A stretch of 64,000 nucleotides of DNA from Phymatolithon calcareum (taxonomy: Eukaryota > Rhodophyta > Florideophyceae > Hapalidiales): contig OZ345378.1 in the NCBI GenBank assembly GCA_977006965.1, forward strand, positions 992,001-1,056,000, in the 5' to 3' direction. Below the pieces are notes generated by a model. That model searched no databases. It was given only the letters and a program-made list of their open reading frames with translations, and was not told the DNA's origin. How positions within the stretch are numbered: position 1 is the first letter of the stretch; each line of letters starts with the position of its first letter. A program made the translations under genes and the position numbers. Shown here in pieces: positions 1-9,715 of this stretch.

Positions 1-110
1 AACATGCATTCAGTACCTACATTATATTAATAAATTCACATTGCAGTCAAAATAAAGTGGCGCCTAAATTCCGCCGGTTGGAATGTTCTGAAGAACAAAA
101 AAGTATCACA

Positions 111-120
111 GTATATAAAA
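111..120 (+). promoter_or_regulatory. TATA box upstream of the RING gene
   Basis: The sequence GTATATAAAA ends 38 bases before the ATG at 158. It is a good TATA-box match, and the spacing fits a short 5' leader. The transcription start cannot be placed from sequence alone. Confidence 0.55.
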
Positions 121-157
121 TGATGTAGAGAAAGAGCAATGAAATCACTGTTGAGCC

Positions 158-811
158 ATGGCACCTCTCCCGCATGATCGCAGTCACCGTGGAAGAATCT
201 CTGCACAACTTGTTCGCCGCCTGGCTCGGTGTGGTGGAATCAAGCGCGTTTTAGGTATCCGCTATGGCCGGATTCGGAAGCAGAAGGACAAAATTGAGTT
301 CTCGCTTCTAAATCTCGTTCAGAAGTCTACTCTAAATGTACCCCGTCCTGAAACTCGTCGTTCATCTCTCGGCGTTGCACGGTTCTCGACGGCCTCGAGT
401 GGCGAAGTTTGGATACCGTTCCCAAAAGAATGTGCAGTGTGTCTTGATATTCTGGAAGGAAATGTCGTAAAACTGTTTTGCGGGCACGTGTTCCACACAG
501 TTTGCTTTGATCAGATTGCTGCTCGTGCTGTTGCCGACGATAAAATACATCAGTGCTGCTTATGCAAATCTCCTGTTATTCCCAATATTCGATTTTATCC
601 TTCGTTCAAGTCTACGTACAAGACGGACGAGGAGGAGCATGTCACAGCTTGTGCTCCACTTCATCAGAAAAAAATTGCAAAAAGGAGAGAGAAGAACAGA
701 AGAAGGAAGGAGAGAAGGAATAGAAAAGAACAAGAAAACGAAACTCAACGCCAGCAGTTTTTAGATGACCTGCTAAAAATTTTCCCATCCATCGGAGACA
801 AAAATAAATGA
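158..811 (+). CDS. RING-H2 finger protein with histone-H4-like N-terminal segment
   Basis: The ORF encodes 217 aa from an ATG 38 bases past a TATA box. Residues 92-136 form a C3H2C3 RING-H2 finger with ligands C92, C95, C108, H110, H113, C116, C133 and C136, the usual E2-recruiting fold of ubiquitin E3 ligases. Residues 14-40 contain RRLARCGGIKR followed by G33, Y36 and R40. This matches the alpha1-loop1-alpha2 region of histone H4 at about 13 of 27 positions, and residues 46-56 still resemble the H4 alpha2 helix. No H4 alpha3 or C-terminal tail is visible. Residues 165-200 are a very basic, probably helical tail (KRREKNRRRKERRNRKE) that could be a nuclear localisation signal. The RING call is firm. 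The H4 similarity is seen by eye and its function (for example a chromatin-directed E3) is inferred. I see no intron. Confidence 0.85.
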   Translation: MAPLPHDRSHRGRISAQLVRRLARCGGIKRVLGIRYGRIRKQKDKIEFSLLNLVQKSTLNVPRPETRRSSLGVARFSTASSGEVWIPFPKECAVCLDILEGNVVKLFCGHVFHTVCFDQIAARAVADDKIHQCCLCKSPVIPNIRFYPSFKSTYKTDEEEHVTACAPLHQKKIAKRREKNRRRKERRNRKEQENETQRQQFLDDLLKIFPSIGDKNK

Positions 812-2878
812 GTTGGAAACTTTCTCTTTGCTCAGCAATGTGTCTGTTCCTGTAACAAAGTAACGATGACTAATTGTTCAATGATAGTCATCACCTACAC
901 CGACTTCCACTAGTCTAATATTCGATCGACAGATGCTATATCAGCTGGCGCACTCCCTGGTGATAGGCTACTTAAGCAAATCAACCGTCTCCAACAGCGA
1001 AGGAAGCAACAACGCACTGACCAAGCATCAACGAAAGGTATTGATTTAAAACGATGTGGCCCCTCTTTGCTTTGAGGGGCTCATACAGACTACCTTTTAT
1101 AAGCATTTGTTGCACCCCCTCACTGGATTAGTTGCACAGCACACTACTGTTAAGTTCATGATTCATCTATCCACGAGACCAGGGTCAAATTTGAATCTCT
1201 GGTTTTAAAAGCTTTGACTCCAATTGTCTCCATGGCGCTGGCCTCTTGACCGTGATTCAAGTGTTTTTAGAAGGCTGTAATCAAGCAGAAGACTTACTTG
1301 GTCATTGTTCATCGATGTACCGATCGTCGATAGTCGATGCCCCGGCTACTTGCGTCAGGATACATTGTATTATGTACCATAAAACTATCTGAGAGCAGAA
1401 CTACAGGAAGTTGCCTTGAGGAGGGAAGCTAGCACCAAAACAATGCTGCCGCATAGTGCACCATTAGTCTCGTGCCGACGGAAAGTCAGGAATTTAACGC
1501 GATGTAGTAGATCTTGTGGCGGTGAGGAAGGGAACAAAACAGGAGAGCAAAACAGGGTTGGGTCACTTGCTTAAAACTGGCCCGCGAAGGGAAGTCAATA
1601 TCCATGTGCGTGGAGCTATGTCAACCAGGGAAAAGTTGCAAAGCCAACAAGGTTGAACGGAGGAATCTTCGTGTCGCGCCCGTGTTATGTCGCTGTCCCA
1701 AGGCGGTCGCTCTTTCCACTCGCGACTGTATGCCGCACAACTTGGATCGCGATAGTCATGCTGCTCGTAATATGTGATCTAATGGGCCATACGGGCACGT
1801 GCCTCTCGTGTGTCTATACGCTGGATCGCTGTCTTTTGCGTAGGTTGAAGTATATAACGTAGTTTGTTCCTTCGGCAGAGTAAAGGAAGGTGGGGAGTTT
1901 TTTGGATTTCGGCTCGAATGCTCGACTCGTAGCACGCTCAACGTCGGCTCCGCGGCCCTTCGACCACGCGGGGTCGGAGTTCTTCCCGCCCTTGACCGCA
2001 TCGGTTCACTCTGCAAGCCAGCATGGTGGTCATTCCGCGTCCCTTTTTCCCTTTTTCTTGCGACTGTACCAAGGTTGACGGCCAAGCCATTGTCGCCGCC
2101 TGAAGACGACGCCGTCCCTGCCCGTGGTTTCCTTCTTCCCTTCTTTTGTTCGTCTTGTCGTAAGAGGCGCAGTGTCGTCCGTTCGACTATCACCAAGCTT
2201 ATCTCTCTTTCCGACTAGAGTCGTCGCTGTCTCCGTTCCCGATGACTCGCGCTCGTGCGCGTTCCACACGACCGCTAGAGCTCCCGGAATGCTACCGCGC
2301 TTATCCTCATCACCTGTACGATCGTGTTGCGCTTGTTGAGCTTCCGAAGCCCAGTACGGCGTAGCGTCGCGCCCGTGCCTGATCATCACGCCCGCATGTG
2401 TTCCCGCAAAGCCCATGGAGTGCTCCGACGTCGATCTACGCGCTTACTCTGTCTGGTGTCCCCTATGTATTGGGGGTTTTGTTGTCTTGTCTTTCTTTCC
2501 TCCTCTTTTTGTCTTGTCTCTTCCGCTCTTTTCTTCTCTCTCCTCTCTTGGGGTTTTCTCTCCCATGTGGCGTCGGGTTCTTTTGGAGCCTGGCGCTACA
2601 CTTCGCTCGAGATTGCGTGGAGCTGGCGCAGAAAGCAATTAGGATGCGATCCGGACTCAATGTATCGATGTCAATAGGTCTTCGGCAAACTGAAGAATCC
2701 CGACTTTCACACTCGTTAGATCGAGCTCTGTAGATATCTCACAAGACAGCACGCCAAATGGCGGGGGTGGTCCCGGCAAGCCCCCAAGAACTCCAGTTAA
2801 GAGAGAGGATCATCTAGGATCCGAGATTTTCCCACCGCCTATGACAGCGGTAGGTTTCAGCGGACTACATTAGGTAGC
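812..2878. other. Intergenic region without a supportable gene
   Basis: I see no convincing coding sequence here. From about 1900 to 2600 the strand is rich in pyrimidine runs and CG, and short overlapping ORFs occur on both strands with low-complexity composition. A small hairpin lies at 1059-1080 (arms GCCCCTC and GAGGGGC, 8-base loop). The region ends at the first LTR at 2879. Confidence 0.6.
1059..1080. other. Short perfect hairpin downstream of the RING gene
   Basis: GCCCCTC at 1059-1065 pairs with GAGGGGC at 1074-1080 around the 8-base loop TTTGCTTT. It lies about 250 bases past the RING stop codon. It could be a structured 3' element or chance. Confidence 0.35.
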
Positions 2879-3323
2879 TGTTGGAGAAGGTTAGGCAAGT
2901 GATGAGGAGAAAGAAAAAGTTTGGTTGATGTGAAATGGTTGGGTAGAAGCTGAGATAGGTGAAAATGACTTCCTTGGTTTATTGACTTGGCGGACCTCAG
3001 GTCAAGACTATATAGACTTGAGAACTCAATCAACTTGATCAAAAAACCCTAATTGACGACGGAGACACTCTAACCCTAAACAAATTTGTCATACTATCAT
3101 ATGACACGTGTAACATGAAAAAATCAAGAATCATCTACTGAGTGAGGGGAGTATGATTATCATACTCTTATCATACTCTGACACGTGTCACTGCCAATAT
3201 TCTTGATTCAAAGTTCTGAGACGCTTTGACTTTCGACTTGACACATGTACACGTGTACCGAGATCATACCTTGATATTGAAGTGTGTTTGCGACTAGAGC
3301 TCCAAGCATTCACACTTCCAACG
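2879..3323 (-). repeat. 3' LTR of copia element 1
   Basis: The LTR is 445 bp and is read on the minus strand. Its outer end is CCAACG, so the canonical TGTTGG start is mutated to CGTTGG. The polypurine tract lies next to it (seen on the plus strand as CTCCCCCTTGATCG). It carries the family TATA (TATATAG) and AATAAA signals and several CACGTG motifs. Confidence 0.88.
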
Positions 3324-3344
3324 CTCCCCCTTGATCGAGGCACA

Positions 3345-4719
3345 CTACGCCATTTGCTTGCATACTCCCATCACTTGAGCGAACTTGGCTGTCTTGATTC
3401 GATCGAGTGGCTTGGTTAATGCATCAGAAACCATAGACTCAGTATTGCAGTACTTAATCGAGATCTTTCCTGTTCCAATAACATCACGAACGTAGTGATA
3501 TTGGATGTCAATATGCTTGTTGCGTTGAGTGATGGCACCGTTCCTCCCTGTTGCGATTGCACTCTGACTGTCGGTATACAAAGTCATGAGAGTGGGCTTC
3601 TGGAGACCTTGGATATCTGCGATGAGTCTTGACAGCCAAACAGCTTCCTTGGCGGCGACACAGGAAGCGATGTACTCTGCTTCACATGTTGACGTGGCGA
3701 CGATAGTTTGTTTCTTCGAACGCCAGCTTATGGCTCCCCCTGCAAGAAGGAACACATAGACACTTGTTGATCGCCTTGTCTCACGACAACCTGCCAAATC
3801 CGTGTCTGTGTACCCGATTGGCACCAAGCTCCCACTTGCACCGAACAGAATCCCATAGTCTCGAGTACCTGCAATGTACCGAAGAACGCGCTTAACACCC
3901 ATCCAGTGACACTTTACGGGTTTCTCGCAAAACGAAGAAAGCTTGCCCACCGAGTCCTAGTGCCGACCATCAAGTACATCAGGCTTCCGATAGCTGGACG
4001 ATACGGAACTTCGTCTCCAAGGGACTCGGTGATATCCATATCCTCGATTGCGGGGTTCTTGTTGCTTGACTCTATTGGGGTAGGTGCAGGTTTCGAGTTC
4101 TCCATGCCGAAGCGTTCCAAGACCGACTGAGCGTAGACCGACTGCGAAAGATGAAGGGTCCGAAGAGTACGGTCCCGGCGAATCTCAAGCCCAAGGCATA
4201 CACTTGCTTCATCAAGGTCCTTCATCTCGAACCGCTTGTTCAGCTCCCCCTTGATCCACGAAATGGCAGAGGTGTCGTTTCCAGCAATCAATAAGTCATC
4301 GATCATGATGCTGTTTGACTTGTGCCGGACGTACAGACAAGGATCGTTGGGACTGCTTGAGAAGCCGAGCTCGTTGATGAGGAACTTGTCGATCTTGGCA
4401 TGCCATTGCCGTGGAGCTTGCTTCAGACCGTATAGTGCCTTCAAGAGCTTGAAAACAAGGTTGGAACGCTCGGGATCTTGAAATCCGGCGGGAACTTCCA
4501 TGTAGATGTCTTTGTCAAGGTCACCATGCAGGAACGCTGTCACAACATTCATTTGGTGGAGTTCCAGATCATGGACAGCAACGGTTGCAAGTACGATACG
4601 AATCGAGGTGAATTTCACGAATGGGGCATACGTTTCACCGTAGTCCACCCCATGCACCTGTCGGAACCCTTTTGACACAATTCGAACTTTTGGGCCTGTA
4701 TCCTTGACCTTGAACACAT
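3345..4719 (-). pseudogene. Degenerate copia pol fragment (RT C-terminal part and RNase H)
   Basis: Two overlapping reading frames (4719 down to about 3914, then 3950 down to 3345) cover RT from the VFKVKD region and RNase H up to the polyprotein end. They are frame-shifted near 3957, where 13 bases are missing relative to intact copies. The RT catalytic loop is damaged: the usual IALYVDD reads MIDD, so the Tyr-Val before the catalytic Asp pair is gone. Motif A has Asn for the usual Asp (MNVVTAF), and the RNase H motif has DTDLAG instead of DADWAG. The copy cannot encode a working enzyme. It abuts the 4720-5163 LTR without a TSD. Confidence 0.88.
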
Positions 4720-5163
4720 TGTTGGAAGTGTGAATGCTTGGAGCTCTAGTCGCAAACACACTTCAATATCAAGGTATGATCTCGGTACAAGTGTACACGT
4801 GTCAAGTCGAAAGTCAAAGTGTCTCAGAACTTTGAATCAAGAAGATTGGCAGTGACACTTGTCAGAGTATGATAAGAGTATGATAATCATACCCCCCTCA
4901 CTCAGTAGATAGTCTTTGATTTTTTCATGTTACACGTGTCATATGATATTATGACAAATTTGTTTAGGGTTAGAGTGTCTCCGTCGTTAATTAGGTTTTT
5001 TGATCAAGTTGATTGAGTTTTCAAGTCTATCTATGCTCGACCTGGGATCCGCCACGTGAATAAACCAAGGAACTCATTCTCACCTAACTCCACTTCTCCT
5101 TCACCAATCTTCACCAACCAAACTTTTCCAATCTCCTAATCTTATCCCTAACCTCCAACAACA
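4720..5163 (+). repeat. Family-A LTR, chimeric, not paired to an element
   Basis: This 444-bp LTR runs from TGTTGG to CAACAACA. The left half matches the C/G-type LTRs (GTGTGAATGC start). The right half carries variants seen otherwise only in the LTR at 46980-47423, such as ATCTATGCTCGACC and GCCACGTGAATAAACC. The left flank is CACAT (inside element 1) and the right flank is GCAGC, so there is no TSD. It looks like a recombinant of two LTRs. Confidence 0.85.
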
Positions 5164-5191
5164 GCAGCATTGCACAATGTTGAGACAATAC
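5164..5191. other. 28-bp unique spacer, inverted copy of 46952-46979
   Basis: These 28 bases, GCAGC...AATAC, are the exact reverse complement of the spacer between elements B1 and B2. The ends GCAGC and AATAC are the reverse complements of the TSDs of B2 and B1. It is the only non-transposon sequence shared by the two loci. Confidence 0.9.
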
Positions 5192-5635
5192 TGTTGTTGG
5201 AGGTTAGGGATAAGATTAGGAGATTGGAAAAGTTTGGTTGGTGAAGATTGGTGAAGGAGAAGTGGAGTTAGGTGAGAATGAGTTCCTTGGTTTATTCACT
5301 TGGCGGACCTCAGGTCAAGACTATATAGACCAGAGAACACAACCAGACTTGATCAAAACCCTAATTGACGACGGAGACACTCTAACCCTAAACAAATTTG
5401 TCATACTATCATATGACACGTGTAACATGAAAAAATCAAGAATCATCTACTGAGTGAGGGGAGTATGATTATCATACTCTTATCATACTTTGACACGTGT
5501 CAGTGCCAATCTTCTTGATTCAAAGTTCTGAGGCACTTTGACATTCGACTTGACACGTGTACACGTGTGCCGAGATCATACCTTGATATTGAAGTGTGTT
5601 TGCGACTAGAGCTCCAAGCAATCACACTTCCAACA
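5192..5635 (-). repeat. 3' LTR of element A
   Basis: The 444-bp LTR is followed (on the minus strand, preceded) by the purine tract at 5636-5646. It has inverted termini TGTTG/CAACA. Confidence 0.93.
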
Positions 5636-5656
5636 CTCCCCCTTGATCGAGGGACA

Positions 5657-6883
5657 CTACGACTTCCTCGCGCATATACCCATGTCATGTGCGAACTTGG
5701 CCGTCTTGACACGATCGAGTGGCTTGGTGAGTGCATCCGCAATCATCAACTCAGTACTACAATACTTGATAGATATCTTGCCCGTGGCAACCACATCACG
5801 ATATTGGATGTCTATGTGCTTGTTCCTCTGAGTGATGGCCGCGTTTCGCCCGGTCGCGATCGCACTTTGACTGTCAGTGTACTGAGTCATGGCGGATGGC
5901 TTCTCGAGACCTTGAGCATCGGCAATGAGTCTTGACAACCAGACAGATTCCTTGGCGGCGGCACACGAAGCGATGTATTCCGCTTCGCATGTTGAAGTGG
6001 CGACGATGGTTTGCTTCTTTGAACGCCAGCTTATGGCTCCCCCTGCAAGAAGGAACACATAGCCACTCGTGGACCGTCTTGTCTCAACACATCCCGCCCA
6101 ATCCGCATCCGTGTAACCGATTGGAACCAAACTCCCACTTCCACCGAACAAAATTCCGTGATCTCGAGTACCCGCAATATATCGCAGAACACGCTTCACG
6201 CCCAACCAGTGACGTTTCTGAGGCTTTTCGCAGAACGAAGACAGCTTTCCGACCGAGTCCGAGATGTCTGGGCGTGTACCAACCATGAAGTACATGAGAC
6301 TTCCGATGGCTGGACGGTATGGAACTTGTTCATCGACGAGCTGGGTGATGTCGACTTCTTCGGTTCCGGTGTTCTTGTTGCTTGACTCCATAGGGGTTGG
6401 TGCTGGTTTCGAGTTCTCCATGCCGAAACGTTCCAAGACTGACTGAGCGTAGACCGACTGCGAGAGGTGAAGAGTTCGAAGTGCGCGATCTCGGCGAATT
6501 TCAAGTCCAAGACAAACACTAGCTTCTCCAAGGTCCTTCATCTCGAATCGCTTGTTCAGCTCCCCCTTGATCCACGAAATAGCAGAAGTATCGTTTCCGG
6601 CAATCAGCAAGTCATCCACATATAGCGCGATGATCATGATGCTGCTTGACTTATGCCGGACATAAAGACAAGGATCATTGGGACTACTTGAGAAGCCGAG
6701 CTCGTCGATGAGGAACTTGTCGATCTTGGCATGCCACTGTCGCGGTGCTTGCTTCAGGCCGTATAGTGCCTTCAAGAGCTTGCAAACAAGGTCAGGACGC
6801 TTGGGATCACGAAATCCAGACGGAACCTCCATGTAGATGTCTTCGTCAAGGTCACCATGCAAGAAAGCCGTAACAACATCCAT
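5657..6883 (-). CDS. Copia pol, downstream half: RT palm and RNase H (element A)
   Basis: The ORF has 408 aa and begins at an ATG directly after an in-frame TAA that ends the upstream ORF. RT motif A (MDVVTAFLHGD) lies at the very start, and the catalytic YVDD is at 88-91. RNase H begins near residue 250, with D259 (YTDADWAG), E300 (EAEY) and D337 (TDSQSA). The HIDIQYRD motif lacks three residues found in other copies (HIDIQYHYVRD). The RT finger region lies in the upstream ORF, so this frame alone is not a whole RT. It may be made by read-through, by reinitiation at the adjacent ATG, or not at all. Confidence 0.88.
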   Translation of the reverse strand: MDVVTAFLHGDLDEDIYMEVPSGFRDPKRPDLVCKLLKALYGLKQAPRQWHAKIDKFLIDELGFSSSPNDPCLYVRHKSSSIMIIALYVDDLLIAGNDTSAISWIKGELNKRFEMKDLGEASVCLGLEIRRDRALRTLHLSQSVYAQSVLERFGMENSKPAPTPMESSNKNTGTEEVDITQLVDEQVPYRPAIGSLMYFMVGTRPDISDSVGKLSSFCEKPQKRHWLGVKRVLRYIAGTRDHGILFGGSGSLVPIGYTDADWAGCVETRRSTSGYVFLLAGGAISWRSKKQTIVATSTCEAEYIASCAAAKESVWLSRLIADAQGLEKPSAMTQYTDSQSAIATGRNAAITQRNKHIDIQYRDVVATGKISIKYCSTELMIADALTKPLDRVKTAKFAHDMGICARKS

Positions 6884-9715
6884 TTAGTATAGTTCCAAAT
6901 CATGGACAGCAACGGTTGCAAGTAGGATACGAATCGAGGTGAACTTTACGACTGGGGCATACGTTTCACCGTAGTCCACCCCATGCACCTGTCGGAACCC
7001 TTTCGCAACAATGCGGACTTTAGGGCCTGTATCCTTGACCTTGAAGACATACTTGCACGGTAGAGCGTTCATGCCAGGCTTGCGAGTGACCAACTTCCAA
7101 GTGTTGTTGCGGGTTAGTGACGAGTGTTCATTCTCAATGCCCGGAGACCAGAAGTCGACATTTTTAATTGAAGTCGCTTCCTTGAAGGTCTGAGGCACTT
7201 GATGAGAAGACAAACCGGTTTCAGATGCAAGGTTGACGGACTCGAAGGCCAGCATAGCAGTATGCGAGGGAGCGTTCCAGAAGTCAGTGGGTGGTTTTGA
7301 GACCCGAGCTGACCTACGCAGAATGGGTTTGGCGATCATCGGAGATGTTTCGTCAGAACCAGATGGAGATATAGGTTGTTCTCCACCATCTGCTTGCTCA
7401 CCTTCGTCAATGTCCTTCTCGATGCTCTTATCATCTACATCCGAAATGACCTTACCTTCAACCGTACCATCACTCAGTTTGATTTGAGGAGTTTCAAGTG
7501 ATACATTGGTTTCGGTCTCATCGAATCCGAATTCCGATTCATTGAACGTCACGTCCCTTGACACAATCACTTTCCGCAAGTCCGCATCCCACAGCTTATA
7601 CCCTTTTGATGCCAACGAGTATCCCAGCATAACCGCCTCACGAGTACGACTGTCGAGTTTCTTCACTTTCTTCTTCGGAATCACGTACCAACACTTGGCG
7701 CCAAATACGCGCAAGTGTCCCAAATCTGGAGGAGCACCCATCCATATGTGATGGGGGGTCGTGTTCGAAGGAAGTCCTCGTGACGTAACTCGGTTGCGCA
7801 CATACACAGCAGTTGCCAACGCTTCAGCCCAGAACTTCTTCTCGATGCCTCTGTGATGGAGCATCGAGCGCACTAAGTTGAGAAGTGTGCGGTTCATGCG
7901 TTCAGCCACCCCATTTTGCTGTGGGGTGTAAGCGACTGTGAGCTGTTGATGGATGCCGTGTTCCGCAAGATATGCCTTGAACTCGTTTGAAAGGTACTCG
8001 CCTCCATTGTCTGTCCTAATTTCTTTGAGCTTAGGTGCTTTCGAGAAGTCCTGTATGTTCAAGTGCTTAAGCTTTCTACCTGTATGGGTTTCAGCGTACT
8101 TGTGACACTTCCGAAAACACTCAAAGCTCTCCGATTTCTTTCGCATGGTGAATACCGTGGTCCACTTGGAGTGATCATCGATGAATGTGATGAAGTACTG
8201 TGATCCTCCAAGGGACGGAATGTCGATAGGACCAAGAACGTCTGAATGTACGAGATCGAGAACAGCGGTGGAGCGAGAACTACTGGACTTTGGAATCGGA
8301 GCACGATGACCTTTGCCGGCAAGACAACCATTACATGGATGTGTGGGCTGTGAGTTGGGAGCAATCTTTACACCTTTCACCACCCCATGGTTTACCATTC
8401 CGGTAATTCCAGTGTTGTCAACATGCGCAAGTCGTTCATGCCAGAGCTGTAGGCTCGCGAAACAGGAAACTTCGTTAAGTTTATTTCCATCTGCAAGGTC
8501 TAGAGAGTAGAGACTTTTGCGTAGAGTACCTGTTGCGATCGTGTCATTTTGAGCTTTAACATAGCAACGGCTGTTCTTGAACGTTATACCATATCCGTAC
8601 TCATCCATTTTTGAGACAGACAATAGAGAGTATCCGAAGTCGGGTATGTGCATAACGTCCTTGAGCTTTCGTTTTAACGATTTGCCGTTCACGTTAAGCG
8701 TAATGATGACATCACCTTTTCCAGCGATTGTGGCCTGTGCTTTTGTTCCCATTTCGACGGTTGAAGACATTTTTGTGTATGAGCAGAAGATTGAACGATC
8801 GAACGTCATATGCGATGTACTACCAGAGTCAATGATCCATGACTTTGACTTCTCGGAAATATCAGAATCGCGCACCTTGACCATCAGGCATACAAAGTCG
8901 GAATCGGACATAACTCGAACATGTTCCAATTCATCGGTCAGGAATGCAGCTGGTTTCGTTTGCTTTCCATTCCGATTTTTGTATCCTTCAGGAGCAAGGT
9001 GTGGAAACTTGGTCCAACATTTCACACTTCTATGTCCAGATCGATGACAATGTTCACAGTAGTCACGAATTCGTTCTCCGTCGCGTCTGGCAGTGAAAAG
9101 TGCAGCAGTCTCAGCTTTGACGGTTGATGCTTCGACACGCATTGACATGCGTCGCTCTTCCTGGAGTACTCGACTCTTCACGAATTCAAGTGAGAATGAT
9201 TCGTCTTCATTGCCGAGAGCATCAAGTGCACTTATCAAGCTGTCGTAGCGTTCGGGAAGTCCGTTCAATACAGCCATGGCCATTTCTTTATCGTCAATAT
9301 CGACACCCATTGACTTGAGGGTGGATGCGAGTTGGCGAATGCGGTTCGTATAGGGCAGTATTTTCTCGTCCTCGAGCATAGTGGCAGTGTAGAACTTGCG
9401 TCTAGCGGCCAGTTTGTTCAAAAGAGTGTGTCGTTCGAAGATATTGAGAATCGACGTCCACATTTCTTTGGCCGTTTCGACATCCTGCACATGCTCGAGA
9501 TGTTCGTCTGAAAGCGAGAGACCGATGATAGTCTTTGCTTTATTGTCATTACGACGCCAGAGCTTGAAATCTTCGGAATCTCGTGCCGGTGGATCGTCCT
9601 CTATGAACTCGTCGAGTTCGCGGAATGATAGTACTAGCTGAGTTTCCTGTTTCCAAGCGTGGAAATTGGTCTCATTTAACTTTTCGACCTTCAGCGTTCC
9701 CTGGGAGTTGTCCAT
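6884..9715 (-). CDS. Copia Gag, protease, integrase and RT fingers (element A)
   Basis: The ORF encodes 943 aa from the ATG of MDNSQGTLKV, a start conserved in all family-A and family-F copies. The reading frame is open further upstream but without a conserved ATG. Domains in order are: Gag (about 1-210), CCHC zinc knuckle C220-C223-H228-C233, aspartic protease DSGS at 296-299, the integrase zinc-binding H426, H431, C461, C464, and the integrase core D492, D569, E605 (D-35-E). These are followed by the integrase tail and the start of RT. It ends with TAA at 6884-6886, where other copies have CAA, one codon before RT motif A. Relative to B1/B2 it has private changes, e.g. ETQLVLS for KIQLVLS. 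Confidence 0.9.
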   Translation of the reverse strand: MDNSQGTLKVEKLNETNFHAWKQETQLVLSFRELDEFIEDDPPARDSEDFKLWRRNDNKAKTIIGLSLSDEHLEHVQDVETAKEMWTSILNIFERHTLLNKLAARRKFYTATMLEDEKILPYTNRIRQLASTLKSMGVDIDDKEMAMAVLNGLPERYDSLISALDALGNEDESFSLEFVKSRVLQEERRMSMRVEASTVKAETAALFTARRDGERIRDYCEHCHRSGHRSVKCWTKFPHLAPEGYKNRNGKQTKPAAFLTDELEHVRVMSDSDFVCLMVKVRDSDISEKSKSWIIDSGSTSHMTFDRSIFCSYTKMSSTVEMGTKAQATIAGKGDVIITLNVNGKSLKRKLKDVMHIPDFGYSLLSVSKMDEYGYGITFKNSRCYVKAQNDTIATGTLRKSLYSLDLADGNKLNEVSCFASLQLWHERLAHVDNTGITGMVNHGVVKGVKIAPNSQPTHPCNGCLAGKGHRAPIPKSSSSRSTAVLDLVHSDVLGPIDIPSLGGSQYFITFIDDHSKWTTVFTMRKKSESFECFRKCHKYAETHTGRKLKHLNIQDFSKAPKLKEIRTDNGGEYLSNEFKAYLAEHGIHQQLTVAYTPQQNGVAERMNRTLLNLVRSMLHHRGIEKKFWAEALATAVYVRNRVTSRGLPSNTTPHHIWMGAPPDLGHLRVFGAKCWYVIPKKKVKKLDSRTREAVMLGYSLASKGYKLWDADLRKVIVSRDVTFNESEFGFDETETNVSLETPQIKLSDGTVEGKVISDVDDKSIEKDIDEGEQADGGEQPISPSGSDETSPMIAKPILRRSARVSKPPTDFWNAPSHTAMLAFESVNLASETGLSSHQVPQTFKEATSIKNVDFWSPGIENEHSSLTRNNTWKLVTRKPGMNALPCKYVFKVKDTGPKVRIVAKGFRQVHGVDYGETYAPVVKFTSIRILLATVAVHDLELY

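Larger units (their letters stand above)
2879..4719 (-). mobile_element. Copia element 1 (family A), truncated
   Basis: This is a minus-strand fragment with the 3' LTR (2879-3323), PPT and the RNase H and RT parts of pol. It is cut inside pol at 4719, exactly where another LTR starts. The left flank of the LTR is GTAGC. No matching TSD can be found because the other end is missing. It shares a 13-bp deletion near 3957 and the altered LTR terminus CGTTGG with copy G. Confidence 0.85.

Noticed and set aside
1756-2733. Overlapping ORFs on both strands, up to 146 aa
   Set aside because: They are Arg/Ser/Pro-rich, overlap on opposite strands and have no domain. The composition looks like GC-rich non-coding DNA.
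7011-9127. Many short ORFs opposite to gag-pol of element A (same in the other copies)
   Set aside because: They are antisense shadows of the conserved polyprotein and recur only because the element recurs.
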